In this document: piece by piece, positions 63,720 to 64,000 of the stretch | How the letters are laid out: each line of letters opens with the position of its first letter | How positions within the stretch are numbered: the stretch's first letter is position 1 | NCBI GenBank assembly: GCA_934647235.1 | Contig: CAKUFG010000005.1 | Location: forward strand, 43,283 to 107,282 | Direction of reading: 5' to 3' | Length of the DNA: 64,000 nt | DNA from: an uncultured Clostridia bacterium | Lineage (GTDB): Bacteria; Bacillota; Clostridia; Christensenellales; Aristaeellaceae | Made by a program: the position numbers and the translations under genes | Notes under the pieces: model-generated | What the model saw: only the letters and a program-made list of their open reading frames with translations | What the model was told of the DNA's origin: nothing | Database searches by the model: none

Positions 63720-63750
63720 GGATTTTCCCGTTTTCTGTGTATGAATATCC
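63720..63750. promoter_or_regulatory. Third copy of the regulon motif, inverted arrangement
   Basis: GGATTTTCC (63720-63728) and TGAATATCC (63742-63750), the reverse complement of the GGATATTCA core, lie 22 bases apart upstream of the last gene. A TATGAT follows about 25 bases later (63774-63779) with no consensus -35. Confidence 0.5.
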
Positions 63751-63840
63751 TGCTTACGCTTGACCGCATTCTGCTATGATAGCAGTGTTGAAAAAAGGCA
63801 TGCAGAAGGATACCTTCCGCTGACGAAAGGAGCACTCTTA

Positions 63841-64000
63841 TGAAAAAGCTGATGAAATTTGCGGCCGGCATGCTGGCCGCCCTGACGCTGGCCGTTCCCG
63901 CCCTGGCGGAGAACGCCGCCCGCCCCAACATTACCGCCCACAAAGCCAACGGCATTGAAATCGACGGCAAGCTGGACGAATGGAACCTGGATTCTCCCGC
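63841..64000 (+). CDS. Secreted CBM9-like protein, cut by the right edge
   Basis: After a signal peptide (FAAGMLAALTLAVPALAENA) the mature protein opens with GIEIDGKLDEWNLDSP, the same Ile-Asp-Gly-x-Leu-x-Glu-Trp start as the CBM9-like protein at 45.4 kb (there IDGDLSEWD). Only 53 residues lie in the window, so the rest is unknown. GAAAGGAG precedes the ATG, and the regulon motif lies upstream. It is probably a second sugar-binding protein of the same regulon. Confidence 0.8.

Overview
The window looks like the chromosome of a GC-rich Gram-positive anaerobe of the class Clostridia, probably a gut or rumen fibre degrader. This rests on AGGAGG-type ribosome sites, sigma-A promoters, CUT1 sugar transporters with lipoprotein binding proteins, YesM/YesN-type and LytTR-type two-component systems, many GH3 glycosidases and a Dlt-like acylation cassette. 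No rRNA, tRNA or CRISPR array was seen. The taxonomic placement is inference.

Layout. 0-4.3 kb: a leftward sugar-import operon (unusually large binding protein, permease, NHL protein cut by the window edge). 4.5-11.1 kb: a coiled-coil membrane protein, a housekeeping operon (NadD-YqeK fusion, RsfS, ArsC/Spx-like protein), an ECF sigma factor with a putative anti-sigma, and an XRE regulator. 10.7-13.7 kb: a leftward surface operon (Cthe_2159-like polysaccharide-binding protein, phosphodiester glycosidase-like protein, small membrane protein). 14.5-18.8 kb: a five-gene metal operon built around a P1B-type ATPase with an SCG membrane motif; four of its proteins carry a Gly-Arg-x-Arg-Leu module, and a perfect palindrome precedes it. 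18.9-19.6 kb: a secreted C39-like protein.

19.6-31.2 kb: a damaged locus. A lone tyrosine integrase abuts a permease that has lost its N-terminal half. The next four genes (binding protein, FAD oxidoreductase, AraC-type response regulator, histidine kinase) each carry one frameshift, and the kinase has also lost its phospho-acceptor histidine. The terminal GH3 gene is intact.

31.3-39.6 kb: a divergon. A LytTR/GHKL two-component pair is transcribed rightward. A leftward operon encodes a degenerate receiver, a secreted propeller protein, a secreted alkylsulfatase and an unknown secreted protein. Two 10-bp direct repeats at 20-bp spacing lie between the two promoters. 39.6-43.3 kb: a MATE exporter behind a leader terminator, then a more AT-rich stretch with a stand-alone winged-helix protein, an SH3-repeat protein and a sigma-region-4-like protein.

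43.4-64 kb: the most interesting region, apparently one regulon. A YesM-type kinase (43.4 kb) and a YesN-type regulator (60.6 kb) bracket, in order, a CBM9-like secreted protein, a CUT1 binding protein, a GH3, two permeases, a second GH3, an MsmK-type ATPase and a Dlt-like set (carrier protein, adenylation enzyme, MBOAT, SGNH, second adenylation enzyme). Beyond the regulator lie a beta-helix lipoprotein and another CBM9-like gene. The kinase and regulator promoters share the same 14-bp motif, each in a 22-bp-spaced direct repeat at an almost identical distance from the -10 box, and a related pair precedes the last gene. My reading is a sensed system for taking up and trimming a glycan, combined with acyl or aminoacyl modification of a surface or secreted polymer.
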